A DNA stretch of 64,000 nucleotides. Source: Linanthus parryae. Lineage: Eukaryota > Streptophyta > Magnoliopsida > Ericales > Polemoniaceae. The stretch spans positions 71,418,994-71,482,993 of the forward strand of contig JALGPY010000001.1 in the NCBI GenBank assembly GCA_023055425.1, read 5' to 3'. Below the pieces are notes generated by a model. The model was not told the origin of the DNA, did not search any database, and saw nothing but the letters and a program-made list of their open reading frames with translations. This document shows positions 23,641 through 63,402 of this stretch, one piece after another. Both the position numbers and the translations under genes were made by a program. The stretch's first letter is position 1; each line of letters starts with the position of its first letter.

Positions 23641-24009
23641 TCGTCACAGTTCATCTTCGAATGCATAAATATGTTCATATTTGGTTGGGCCAATTATGTT
23701 CTATTATGTCCAATATCTACTTCAAATTAGGAAGTTCTTATTTATCAAATCTCTCGCATCTTCCCGCACCCTCTTCAATGCTTCAACATATTAACCCAGG
23801 GTGAATGGGTATTGTGATGTTGGATCTTTGAATGTCACCGTCATGCACGGGATCGGGTACACCATCAAGGCTAACACCGAAATTACCACGAGCGAACATA
23901 ACACCATACTGATTAGACACCATTTTACAAGTTCACGTTCTTTAAATAATCAAATAAACAAGTTCATTTTATTAAATAACACAGTTCATGTTTATTAGTC
24001 ATAGATTTT
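23641..24009. other. no gene seen
   Basis: AT-rich sequence with short frames only. It may still belong to the transposon remnant on its left. Confidence 0.4.
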
Positions 24010-24313
24010 CTTCAAGTTCTAACTGATTTGTCATACTTCTGTCTCAAGATTCGTCACTATAATGGTCTTATTCGCCATTTTTTCTAATCGTTTTATTCGT
24101 CATCGTTCAAGCTACTTCATCATTGTTCAAGTTAATTTGTCAATGTTCAAGTCAAACTCGTCACTGTAATGAACTTATTCGTCATTGTTTAGGTTAATTC
24201 ATCATTGTTCAAAGTCAGATTTGTCACTGTAATAGACTTATTCGCCATTGTTCAAGTTACTCGTCACTGTTCAAGTTAATTCATCATTGTTCAAATCAAT
24301 TCGTCATTGTCTT
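24010..24313. repeat. imperfect short tandem repeats
   Basis: Repeats built from ATTCGTCATTGTTCAAGTTA and TCGTCACTGTAATGAACTTA in alternation, about 10 degenerate copies. Confidence 0.7.
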
Positions 24314-24482
24314 GGTATTATTCGTCGACGAATTGGTGTTTTGTTACTCATTCGCCGAGCATCAAAACCTCCCATTCATCAAAGACTAAGTTCCAACCAC
24401 CCTATTTGATGAATGAGAGGTTTTGGTGGCCATTCGTCGACGAATGAGTACCAAAACACCAATTCGCCGACGAACGAGTATC
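24314..24482. repeat. long imperfect hairpin with TTCGTCGACGAA motifs
   Basis: Left arm 24314-24383 and right arm 24405-24482 are inverted repeats: GACGAATTGGTGTTTTG, TACTCATTCG and ATCAAAACCTCCCATTC on the left recur in reverse complement on the right, with a loop of about 21 bases. Each arm contains the palindrome TTCGTCGACGAA. It could be a foldback MITE or the end of a larger element. Confidence 0.75.
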
Positions 24483-24700
24483 AACAACCTCATTTGTCAA
24501 CGATTCGAATAACAACACCAATGCCTTTTAACCTGTTTCGTCGACGAAGGAGCCTAATGTTTGGACATGTCCTATTTCGTCGACAACTCCAATTTTGGAT
24601 CTCATTCGACGACGAATCTGGTCCAAGATCTCCTTTGTCGACAAAAAAGATCTATAGTCGATGGTTTCAGATCCCCTTTCGTCGACAAATCACAATATCA
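24483..24700. repeat. cluster of GTCGAC-centred palindromes
   Basis: Variants of TTCGTCGACGAA recur every 40-60 bases (about 24537, 24578, 24608, 24637, 24679), each between unique stretches. Confidence 0.6.
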
Positions 24701-25116
24701 AAATTGAACACAACCTGTTCAGATTCAATGAGGAAGGGGTTTATGGGTTTTTTCAAACATGTCTAGGAGAATGAATAGAGGGTGCTGGTGGGAGAGAACC
24801 ACTGGTGCTAGTTGGAGTGCTGGTCGCCATGTGGAGGTCACTAGCGGTGGGTGTGATAGTTGGAGTGGCAGTGGCCATGGAGAGGTTAGTGGCGGTAGAG
24901 GGAGTGATGGTGTAGATGGAGGGAGTCAGGGAGGAGATGGTAGTGTTGCTCGTGTTGGATGAGTACACCACTGATGAAGAATATGAAGGAGATGAAGGAC
25001 TCATAGAGTTTGAGAGAGAGGGAGAGCAACAACCGTTCGATTTGCAAGTGTGGGTGGAATAGAGAGAGAAAGGGAAAGGTTATACATATGAGAAAGTATT
25101 CATTGCGGCTTGTCCC

Positions 25117-25253
25117 ACCATGTGGCATGCCTACATGATAGGACACGCCAATCAGTTTCTGACAAACGTGCATTAGTCAGATGAAACACACCAATTTTTG
25201 AATGTTTTTCAAAAACTGGTTGGCGTGTCCCACCATGTATGCATGCCACGTGG
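25117..25253. repeat. foldback hairpin, 44-base arms
   Basis: CCATGTGGCATGCCTACATG and GGACACGCCAATCAGTTTCT (25118-25161) pair with the reverse complement of 25210-25253 with about 7 mismatches and a loop near 48 bases. It looks like a small MITE or hairpin. Confidence 0.7.
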
Positions 25254-25329
25254 CAAGGCTAACCCCAATAAATACCTTTACGATTTTGATTTCTTATGAA
25301 AAATTAATTACAAATAATTAGTGGTTATT

Positions 25330-25560
25330 TTTATGGGTTAAAGACATTTTGCACCCTCGTAGTTTGGGTTATATACAAAAACAATCCTGTTGTTTGGGGA
25401 TATACAAAAACTACCCATGTCAGAGACAAAAAGCCCCCTGTCAGTAACGGACGTTGGACAAATACCACCCTTCTGTCGATATCAGTTGAGAGGGGGGTGC
25501 AATTTGACATTTTTTATGACCATTTTGCCCTTTTTGTGTTTATTTTGTTCTTGGTTCTTA
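25330..25560. repeat. transposon-end-like repeat
   Basis: Phrases such as GACATTTTGCACCCTCGTAG and GACCATTTTGCCCTTTTTG resemble the ends of plant DNA transposons and echo those at 165-260. The possible matching end is near 26780-26830 (GGGTAGTTTTGTCTTTTAA), just before the TOC75 start, but arms could not be aligned with confidence. Confidence 0.3.
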
Positions 25561-26862
25561 GTTTTCTAGGTGTTCTTGGCCACGACCTATGCCGCCACCA
25601 CCTATGCCGCCACCAGATTTAGCCACAACCCCTCCAACCACCTGAACATCACACCCACCATTGTCATCCACAGCCTACCAATTAAACAATCAGACCACCA
25701 TCTCCAATTAACTCCACATACAATGAATTAACCACCAAACAACCAAAATAACCATCACCATAAGCAATAACACCCCTGAAACTACCTCCCTAACACCAGC
25801 ATATTACCAAAATAACCACCCAAAACTCCACACAAAACAGAGCCTAAACCAACCAAGAACCACAACATCACTTGACCTCCTTTCACCCACCTAAACCCGA
25901 CTAAAATCACCTGTCATTCTCCCAAACACATAGCAGCAGAACTGGACCGCAGGAAAATTCCATCAAACCCAGACTAGAACCAATTCCATCAAACCAACAT
26001 CCACCCTCGACCACGATCAAGAACCACTGTGAATTGCGGTGCTAGCCAAAGAACTAATCGTCTTCTACAATTTGAACATAAACCCATAACTGAAAATCAA
26101 ACCCAATTTACAAAGAGAAAAGATGGAGTCTTTACATGATGGATCCCAGACCGAGGGTAGAGAGTTCTCTGATTCCAATTAGAACCACCAATTCGAGCCA
26201 GTAGATACTTATTTCAGCCACCAATTCGAACCACACACAAAGCAAAAAGCTCTTCTCTAATTCCACCTACTACCACCACCACCTCCTACTCATGTTTCTC
26301 CTTCAGTTCCTCCTCCTTCAGATTCGTGAGAGAGAGGGGTGAGGGAGAGGGATCAGACCTGTTCCAGTAGCTCCTTCAATTCTGACCCAACAGAACCCAT
26401 CGGCCTTCTCTGCAGATTCCGATCAAGAACAGACCTTAACAACAACAACCATGGCCGCAAGAAAGTTGTTTCAGCCGTAGACAGTGATCTGGGTTGAGGC
26501 CTTTCATTCGCCGCCGCCGCCGCTGTCGAGGTCGGATCTAGTGGAGGCCGTTCGGTCTATGGAGGCCTTCGGTTCCAGTAGAGGCCGTTCGGTCTATGTC
26601 GAGGTCAGCCGCGTTCGGTTCTAGTAAGGTAGAGTGTTGGAGGAGAAGGGAGAATGACGGAAAGAAACTGAAAGAAGAGAGAGGGAGGAAGGCTGCTGAT
26701 TTGGGAAGAGGTAACGTGAAAGAAGAGAAAGGGAGGCTAGGGTTAGGAAATTGGGAGGAGGAGGAGGGAAGGAATTGTATTTATTGTGGGTACTTTCCTA
26801 AAATTTTAAGGGTAGTTTTGTCTTTTAATCTCTATCCGTTCGTTCTTCCTCCCTTCTCGCCA
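25561..26862. other. TOC75 upstream region, no other gene seen
   Basis: C/A-rich sequence with CCACCA repeats, then GA-rich sequence. An in-frame upstream ATG (26596) would add 89 low-complexity residues to TOC75 with no transit-peptide character, so I read this as promoter, 5' UTR and repeat sequence. Confidence 0.5.
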
Positions 26863-55605
<28,743 letters not shown>

Positions 55606-57159
55606 ACATTCTGGGCTTTCCCAACTTCTTGAACTTGCGGGTGTGTTGAAGGATTCTTCTTGAAGTTTATCTTGATAAAAGCCAGTTAGTAGAGAGCTCT
55701 CCTCATGCAAGGACTTCTCCATTTGTCACCAGCAGATTGAACAAATTTAAGAGATTCATGCAAACAAAGTGCTTTAAAGAGTGACTGCTATTGAAAAAGC
55801 AAGGAGGCCATTTTGTATTTAGCTTGTGATGCACCATTTTGTAGCTTTGCTCGCAGCGGTGTTTACTCAGATGACTAGTATAGAACTACGGGCGTGAGTT
55901 GAATCACTGGATTCTCTTAAGTATTGTAAATCTTATGTAGATAAATTTGTTTCGATGTTTGATGAAAACATTCCCTCTCGTCGAAATGCATCATATTGGA
56001 CATTGTCGTTCACATACAGTGAAACAGGAACTCGGGGACTTGCACGAGGACTACTATCTCCTTCGCAAACAGTCATCTCGTGCTGCAATGGGTTTTAGAA
56101 GGAGTTTAATTCCTAGGTCAGTCTCAGACTTCATTAATCAAAGAAAATCCAGTAATCCCTAGTGTGTTTTACTAGGTAGCGAAGTTTGAGGTTGATTTTG
56201 TTGAGATATCTAGGTCAAGAACAGAGAGAGAAAGGTGACGAAAGATGAAGATGAAAAGGAGAACGTCTCATTGCCAGAAAGTTCTCATTTGACTTTTTCA
56301 CCGTAACCATATCGTTTTGACCCGGTAATTGGATAACAGAACAATGCAATGGTCTTTTGATAATCTTTTCATATTACCAAATTCTTCCCTCGTTTTGCTA
56401 ATCAAATCACCATGTCAAGGTGACCCGATGAATAGTAATAAAAGTAGGAATCTTCTGGGTTTTTTTATTAGAATTGAAATTCAAAAAATGATTTTGGTTG
56501 GAGGTGGTGATGGCCGGATTCCGGGTACGGAGTGGTGGTGATGGCGGTGGTTGCCGGATTCTGGGTATAGATTGGCGATGATGGCGGAGCTGAGGCGACA
56601 ATATAAAGTTATGATGGTGGTGTTCATATTTTTGCTGAGTTCACAATTTTACCCAGCGCGGACACAACATTTCAAATGAGCGGGGGCCAAATACTTAATA
56701 TGGAACTTCTACTGAATAAATTTCACGCCTTATTTTAATTAAATTATTGTTACACAATCACAATAAGATAATATACAATTACGTTTGTCTAAGGTTTTAA
56801 GCTTTTTAAATCATTTAAATTGGAACAAGTCTAATTTCAAATTATCAAATTAAATTTCTAGCATTTAAATTTGAAAATAAGCTTCATTTTGAAGGTTCTT
56901 TTGGGGTTACCAATGACATTAATACAATTTGCAGGGGCCAATATGTTGTGAAACTGTAATACTACAAAAAATTGAAAGGGAGGGATATGAATATTTGAAA
57001 AGCTTGTGGGGGCCATGGCCCCTACTTGCCCCCTTTTAGGTCCGCCATTGATTTTACCCTCCATAAAAATGGAATTGCACGTCAACTAATAGACCATTCC
57101 GCTAAGTAGTGGATAGAGTTTTTTTACCTGATTTGACATTTGGGGGGGGGGGGGGGGGA

Positions 57160-57190
<31 letters not shown>

Positions 57191-57663
57191 TAGGTAGTTC
57201 TAGAAGAGGAGGTTGCAATGCGCTAGTTTCAAAAAACTTGGGATATGCAATAAGTAATTAAGCAAAAAAAGAACATTATCATTATATAGATTTTTTTTTA
57301 GAATCACATTTTTCTTCCTGGGATTCTACCTAGGACCTCATGCACTGACTTTATGATATTTCACCGAACTAGCACTCATTTATATCGAACTTTTCATATT
57401 TTGTACTAAAACTTCACAAATATTTACCAAAAAAATAAAAACAACCCTGAAACTCCTGGCTCGCAGCTTCACACGTCGGTGTAAATCAAGTACTCCATTA
57501 CTAACTTCATTACATAGTTACCCAGAAAGAAAAACTTCATTATACTGGGGCACAACATTGTATATTTATATATACTATGGCACAATATTATACATAGTCG
57601 GAAACTGTATTTGTGGGTGCAGAATCTGTAGCATTTTGCTCGATACAGGTAAAGAGACTTTTT
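55606..57663. other. TOC75 3' UTR and intergenic repeats
   Basis: TOC75 3' UTR probably reaches to about 55950. 56640-57060 ends with GGGGGCCATGGCCCC and TTTAGGTCCGCCATTG, a common plant repeat end. 57142-57185 is a 44-base poly-G tract with one A. No gene seen. Confidence 0.5.
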
Positions 57664-57879
57664 CTACGAGCATCCTGATAGTAATCCGGAATGACTTGCT
57701 CCAGCAATATTAGAACACATAGCTTTTGCGAGCTGGTCGTTGTAGGTAAGCTTCACTTGATCCAATTTCAATCCACTGCAAGGATACTTCCTGCTGCAAT
57801 TGAATTTCACACCCACTGGCTTCGCCGACGACCCATGGATATCCAGATATGTCACGTCGCTGATCTTCACAGCCGAAAC
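57664..57879 (-). CDS. polygalacturonase exon 4
   Basis: [20 protein letters not shown] to the stop; C-terminal beta-helix turns with paired Cys residues ([18 protein letters not shown]). Confidence 0.93.
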   Translation of the reverse strand, partial: VSAVKISDVTYLDIHGSSAKPVGVKFNCSRKYPCSGLKLDQVKLTYNDQLAKAMCSNIAGASHSGLLSGCS

Positions 57880-60170
57880 CTGCAAAATAATGAAATCCTT
57901 AGGGGCTAAAGCTGGAGGACAAAACACGAGTGATTTCTTAACGAAATCCCACCTGATGGGGACAATGATTCTTTCGTGGGCAGTAATTTTGGTCAATAAT
58001 TACTGGATTATCAACTTTGTCCATCGTAACATGCTGGAAGACAACATTGCGAACGAATCCACTGTTTGAATTCGCCCATGTTTTAATCCTTACACCGTTA
58101 GTTGTACCCCTAAAATGAACTCCTGTGACTGTCACGTTCTGCACGCCTCGCTCGTTTTCGTTCTGTCCCAAACTTCCAATACTGCCAATATACCACAATA
58201 ACAATTATCAAATTAGATTTCACAGAGTGGAACGAACTAGTGTAGCGTGTTGCACAATATTACTTCCGCTGTTCTCTGTGAATCTTCACAGTTTGACTTT
58301 CTTTCCCCGTAACCAGATCACTTGACCCGGTGATTTGGCTAGCAAACGATGTATCTTTTTTGTAATTTTTTCATCGTGTTGTAAAGTAAAGTTTACTCTT
58401 CAACATTATGCAAAGATTATCAAATTTTTAGATAGTTATTTATCAAATAACTGAAGCAAAGTGACCCAGTAAATAATGGTAAAAGTCATAACTTACACTA
58501 TAAAAAAGTCATAACTGTGAAGATTTGAGAGAACAGATGAAGTATAATTTTTTTAAAAAAAATTAAGGTATAAGTGACATATAATATTTACCTAACTCCA
58601 TGTCCTGGTCCGCAAGCTATGCTCTCAATCCACGTACTATTGGCGCCAGGACCAATGGATATGCAATCGTCGCCAGTACTGATCTGAGAGTTACGAATGG
58701 TGACAATGGAGGATGACGCGACGTGAATGCCATCGGTGTTGGGGCTGTTTCCGTCGGCTGAAATCTTGACACCTTGGATCATCACGTGGCTGCAGTCTTC
58801 AATTTTGATATGGAACTTTTGACTATTTACGGACAACAGTCTGTTTATACTTACGTTATGAGAATTGCTGAATTCCAGTGACTGTACGTAATAGTCAAAA
58901 CAAAGACAAACCTTATGAATACGAATGATCGATTTTGTAGTTTTATCATACAATTCTCCCATAATCATTATCATGACCTCAACGTGAAAACATATACAAA
59001 CGACACTCTCACTAGTTAGAGATTATAGAATATACGTCTCATAACACAGCACAACACAAGGGTTTAACGGAAATGAAATCTTTTGTTAGGAACTCATAGT
59101 AGAGTGATGATAAGTATTTCATTACAAACCTAATTCATGCCCCCATGCACTCCTTATGCGGTTTACCTAACCAATAGTCGAGGTGGCTAGTGGCGGAGCC
59201 AAAAGATAAATTAGAACAGTCGGGTACAATTACAACTAAAGTTAAAATCAAAAGTGTACTTTCAAACGCTATACTTGTAACTTTTGTACGGCTATTAGTA
59301 AGAAAATGTGGCACGATCAGGTTATTTGTATACCTATTATATGGATATTGTTGCAGAATTGTACTTTATAAATTAGGAATACTAGTAGAATTTTGGCAAC
59401 CGGGTATGTGCCACGCCTTATCTCTCGGTGCATCACCCTCAGGTTCATGCACGGATCTAGAAATATAGTACAGTGGGGATTAAAAATTGAAATTAAGCAA
59501 AAATAGATAAACTAGTGGGAGCTAAACTCTAAACTAAAGAAATAATAATGACTAATCTAAAAAAGTAGTGGGGCTTAAATCTAATATTTTTTTTCTAACA
59601 TACGCCTAAAATTACAAAATAGAAAAATTGAGTAGGGACTATAGCCCCACCAGTCTCCACCTAGGTCCGCCCTTGCTCAGTTGGCGGAGAGTGGCAAGTG
59701 GTGTCTCTACATAATAACAGTGAAAAGTATGCACATACCGTGGCTCCGTTCGGACAACTCTTGCCGGAGTTTTTGCAAGCCCACAAACCAGTTCCTTGAC
59801 CGTCAAGCGTTCCACCGGTGACGGTGACCCCATTAACTTCCTTGAAAAGAATCCAGTTGCTTGCTTTGTAGTTCGCCGGAGCCACCAGAGTAGTGCCGGT
59901 GATACTAAAAGTAATATCACTGTTCTTACACTCTTCACCATCAAAAACTACATTTCCAACCAAGTACCGTCCAGGTGGCACGTAGATGGTCGCGGGGTCG
60001 GTTGACCCGCAAGCGGCCGACCAAGCTTTGAGGAACGATTTGGCCGTGTCAGTTTTACCGTCACCTCTTGCTCCTAGTTTGACAACATTGTACGTTGTTG
60101 CTTCACTCGCTGATGATAGTATTTGGTTGAAGAGAAGTGAGGTTAGGAGTAAGAGAGGTAGGGAAGTCAT
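57664..60170 (-). CDS. polygalacturonase (GH28, pectin-degrading)
   Basis: Exons 60170-59739, 58881-58592, 58181-57953 and 57879-57664 join to 389 codons including the stop, all with GT-AG introns. The enzyme hydrolyses alpha-1,4-galacturonan in the cell wall. Residues 1 to about 22 form a signal peptide ([17 protein letters not shown]), so it is secreted. All four GH28 signatures are present: NTD at 192-194 (SPNTDGI), DD at 215-216 (TGDDC), GHG at 237-239 (CGPGHG) and RIK at 272-274. The length and the N-terminal text [20 protein letters not shown] fit the plant exopolygalacturonase-like group, which is often pollen-expressed, but the subgroup is an inference. The ATG at 60170 was chosen because the TATA box at 60243-60250 puts the transcription start downstream of the other in-frame ATG (60239). 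No lesion seen. Confidence 0.93.
57953..58181 (-). CDS. polygalacturonase exon 3
   Basis: Contains VRIKTW, the substrate-binding signature, and [14 protein letters not shown] donor at 57952. Confidence 0.93.
58592..58881 (-). CDS. polygalacturonase exon 2
   Basis: [20 protein letters not shown] to CGPGHGV; carries the three catalytic Asp residues and the catalytic His. Phase 2 junction with exon 3 (Ser codon). Confidence 0.93.
59187..59690. repeat. MITE-like repeat in polygalacturonase intron 1
   Basis: Starts near AGTGGCGGAGCC and ends near AGGTCCGCCCTTG, roughly inverted; the right end matches the repeat end at 57041-57056. Limits are approximate. Confidence 0.4.
59739..60170 (-). CDS. 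polygalacturonase exon 1
   Basis: 144 codons: signal peptide, then [17 protein letters not shown]; ends SCPNGAT before GTATGT, phase 0. Confidence 0.93.
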
Positions 60171-60242
60171 GGCTGGCTTTGAGAGACGGAGCGAGAGAAG
60201 AACTTTTGTGGTGATGGAGATAATTGGGGTTGAGGACACAGG

Positions 60243-60250
60243 TATTTATA
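60243..60250 (-). promoter_or_regulatory. TATA box of polygalacturonase
   Basis: TATAAATA on the - strand, 73 bases upstream of the chosen ATG. Confidence 0.7.
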
Positions 60251-60429
60251 GTTGTCATTTTGGTGCCAAACAACGTGGGAATATTTATTTGAAGACAGTG
60301 CTGAAAAAATGAAGTTACTGTACCGGACCTTGTGGTCGCCTCGCGCCTGAGATCATGGCACAAATCTAATACAAGGACCAATCTTGTACCAAAACCATTA
60401 TTCATGTTTCCATTCATGCAGCGGTCCAC

Positions 60430-60520
60430 CTAAAAGTGCCTAACTCATGCAAGTTAGGACTCGAACCCTAGCAGGGGGGAGAAAAGAATACGGCGCTTTA
60501 CCATTGCACCACATGATCAA
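60430..60520 (-). repeat. tRNA-derived SINE head
   Basis: On the - strand TGGTGCAATGG (60511-60501) fits the pol III A box and GGTTCGAGTCC (60467-60457) fits the B box exactly. It lies about 200 bases upstream of the polygalacturonase promoter. A full tRNA cloverleaf is not evident. Confidence 0.55.
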
Positions 60521-60834
60521 TCTATAATTCTTTTCAGTGTTATGGCTAAGCCTTTGCTTAACAGTCATTATCTTCCTATAAACACTTCGCAAAATTGATA
60601 AAAATATTTTCTTTAGACATCCAAATATTTTATTTTTACGATGTTTCTACTGGCAACACAATTGTTTTTCAGTTTTGTGTGGTATATATTTGTTGACTTT
60701 TCATAAGGTACATGTTATCCCACTCATTTCCAGTAGTACTAGTTAAAATTTATTTATAATTTTAATAAAGATAGTACATATTTATTTTAAATATTGTATA
60801 ATTTTAGTAGACTGCTCCAACAGTGTTAGTTATA

Positions 60835-61029
60835 AACCCCAAGGGTTGGCAAAGTTGGCAAAAAGCTTGGGGCTTAAGGGTGTGCTCCCCTTAGGTCTCA
60901 GATTCGAACCACACGGACGCCAATGCCTTTGGGGCCACTGGGTATCCACATGGCCTCCCCAGGGTCCCGTGGATTAGTCGAGGTGCGCGCAAGCTGGCCC
61001 GGACACCACGGTCATCAAAAAAAAAAAAA
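60835..61029 (+). mobile_element. SINE with poly-A tail and 16-base target duplication
   Basis: About 195 bases ending in a run of A, with a B-box-like GATTCGAACC at about 60901-60910. The 16 bases AACAGTGTTAGTTATA are present on both sides (60819-60834 and 61030-61045), a perfect target-site duplication of the kind left by target-primed reverse transcription. Confidence 0.85.
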
Positions 61030-61045
61030 AACAGTGTTAGTTATA

Positions 61046-61769
61046 TGATTTGTTAAATAACACGTGACACATTCTCAATAATTGTGCAATAAAATTTTAT
61101 GAAATCCAAGACATAACCGCCATAGACATGATTAAAGAAAATATTAATATCTTTATCCGGCTCTTTAAATGTAGAGAGCTGGATAAATATCCACTAAAAT
61201 GAAGAGCGGAATAGAGAGCCTATAGGAGACGATATTTTTCCATCTTTTTTATATTTTAAAGATAACCGTTATGTGAATGAATATTGGAGCATCCACAATA
61301 CTGTTATGCACAAATTAGATAAACTTTAGTCTAAATTAAAGTTATTCATTTTAGAATGGTGATTTTGCTCCAGTATTGGTGTACCGATAATATCTAAAAT
61401 TAAGATATAAAAAAAGTAAATGTAGTTAGGATACTTTGACTCGCCACGTCTAGCTAGCAAGAATTTAGAAGACTAAAATAATATGTGGTTTAGCTAGTCT
61501 ACTGGAGACCGTACTTATTCAAATTGTCTTTATATTTTGGTTTCACTTCCATTTGAATAGTCTATTGTGGATGCTCCAAGAAGCACGGGTTCTTTTCTTT
61601 CAATTAATTTTCTTACAGCTGATTTTAACTTTATATATAAATATATATATCTATTTATATATATATATAATTTTATTTTTAATAGTTATATTTACAAAAT
61701 ATCCACATAAAATGTATGTCGGCCATTGTACGTCGCAGGAGGTTCACATAACATATTACTAAAGATGAA
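61046..61769. other. no gene seen
   Basis: AT-rich intergenic sequence with a TA-rich run at 61630-61690. Confidence 0.5.
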
Positions 61770-62583
61770 GGGTGCTGATAATTACAGCACACCAATCTAT
61801 AATTACAGCACAATTTTTTGTCACATGACATTTTTACCCCTAGTTAGTAATTACTAATCTTCTACTAACGAGTTCCAATGAACAACACACATTTTCAGTT
61901 GTGGCACCACCTCTTGCATTTGACTAAGCCACATCAACGCTGAACGAAAATGAAACCATAATTCTATGTCCATTTAACACTCAATTTCCCAATGATTTCT
62001 TCACCTCAAACCAAAACAATTAATTCCCACAAATCAAACTTTAATCAGAGCACTTAAATGGGTCTTCAAATTGAAGTAGAGGAAGACAAAGAAGCAGATG
62101 AAGAGGAGCGTGGCCTTCCTCTCTACGTCCATCATCAACAACTAACACCCAAGCTATAAGCCAACACCCTGCTCTACTCCACAAATGCCACCTGCAACAC
62201 CGTTAGCCACGACCAAAACCGCCATCAAACCACCAATTAACCGTCCAAACACCCATGACAACCGGCCCAAAATCCAAAATACATGCAGCAGCCACCTGAA
62301 ACCACAGACCCAATCGGCCATATACTCACAACCACAGCCACCTGAAACCAACACCGATCAACCCATGTGCAGACAGTCCCGCAAGAACCAACCCCTGCAG
62401 CAGCGCAACAAACAAAGCCAAGAAGGCAAGAAGCAGCGACAGAAAATTAACCCTAGCAAATTAAGTGTCCTGTAATTATATATTACTGTGCAAAACTGCA
62501 AATTAGTAATTAAGGGTAAAAAAGTCACGTGACAGAAAATTGTCCTGTAATTATAGATTATTGTGCTGTAATTATCAGCACCC
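61770..62583. mobile_element. Mutator-like non-autonomous element with about 80-base inverted ends
   Basis: GGGTGCTGATAATTACAGCA at the left recurs inverted at the right, and the match continues through AATCTATAATTACAG and GTCACATGAC to the TTTTTACCC region, about 80 bases. Flanks AAAGATGAA and AAGATAGAA are similar and may be a diverged 9-base duplication. The interior is C/A-rich with no transposase. Confidence 0.75.
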
Positions 62584-62710
62584 AAGATAGAATATCTATA
62601 TCAACATCTCATTGTAGTTTTTATCTAATATTGACCGAACAATATTTTATCTAAAACGTACGACAGTTCTCACATTAATCCTCACACAGCAACTTTTTAC
62701 AGCGCCAGCT

Positions 62711-63402
62711 AAGGCTGCAACTCGGGCGGGCTGGGCGGGTTGACACCCTTGTCCAAGCCCGAGCCCGACTTTTGTCGGGGTTGCCCAAGCCCAGCCCAGC
62801 CCAGCCTGGGTTAGGAGCATCGCCAACCCGTCCAAGCCCAAATTCGAACAAACCAATTTGGGTTCGAGTTGAATTCGGACTATCCCATTAAACTAAACAT
62901 ATTAACATAATTATCACACTCAACTCAATCAAAATTGTTCCTTCAAAGTTAAGTAATTAAGTTACATATAAAAATAGATACTGAATGTAGACACATCAAC
63001 TTTTTTCTTTATCTAAGGCTAAAAAGTAAAGACTATATATTGTTAGAGTGAATTAAAAATATCATTTATAAAAGAAAATGCTAAATATTTTGTGAAAAAA
63101 ATCTATTAGTTAAAACATAAACATAATTAAAAATACCCTTAATAATTAATAGAAAATAAACAGAATCTTGATAAATATGATATATAATAGTCTCCAAATA
63201 TAACATTTATAGGAAATGAGTATACAAATCGGGCAATTCGGGTTAGCCCATCATTTATACCGAAGCCCAACTCTAATTGCAACTCGGGTTGAGAATTTTT
63301 ATCCGAGCCCGTCCAAATTACTCAAAACATGTGTCCAAGCCCGACTTAGTCCGGGCTGGGTTCGGCTTGGTCGGGTTCAACCCGTCCAAGTTGCACCCCT
63401 AC
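62711..63402. mobile_element. MITE-like element with GGGTGCAAC-type ends
   Basis: GGCTGCAACTCGGGCGGG at the left and CCGTCCAAGTTGCACCCCT at the right are inverted. The arms are rich in CAAGCCC/GGGCTTG. The superfamily is not determined. Confidence 0.6.

Noticed and set aside
26596..26862. N-terminal extension of TOC75 from an upstream in-frame ATG
   Set aside because: Low-complexity Glu/Arg/Lys-rich text absent from TOC75 proteins; the exon-1 duplicate and family alignment support the ATG at 26863.
60171..60239. Upstream ATG of polygalacturonase
   Set aside because: It lies only 4 bases from the TATA box, upstream of the expected transcription start, and would bury the signal peptide.
60430..60520. 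Functional tRNA gene
   Set aside because: A and B boxes are present but acceptor and anticodon stems do not pair convincingly; a SINE head fits better.
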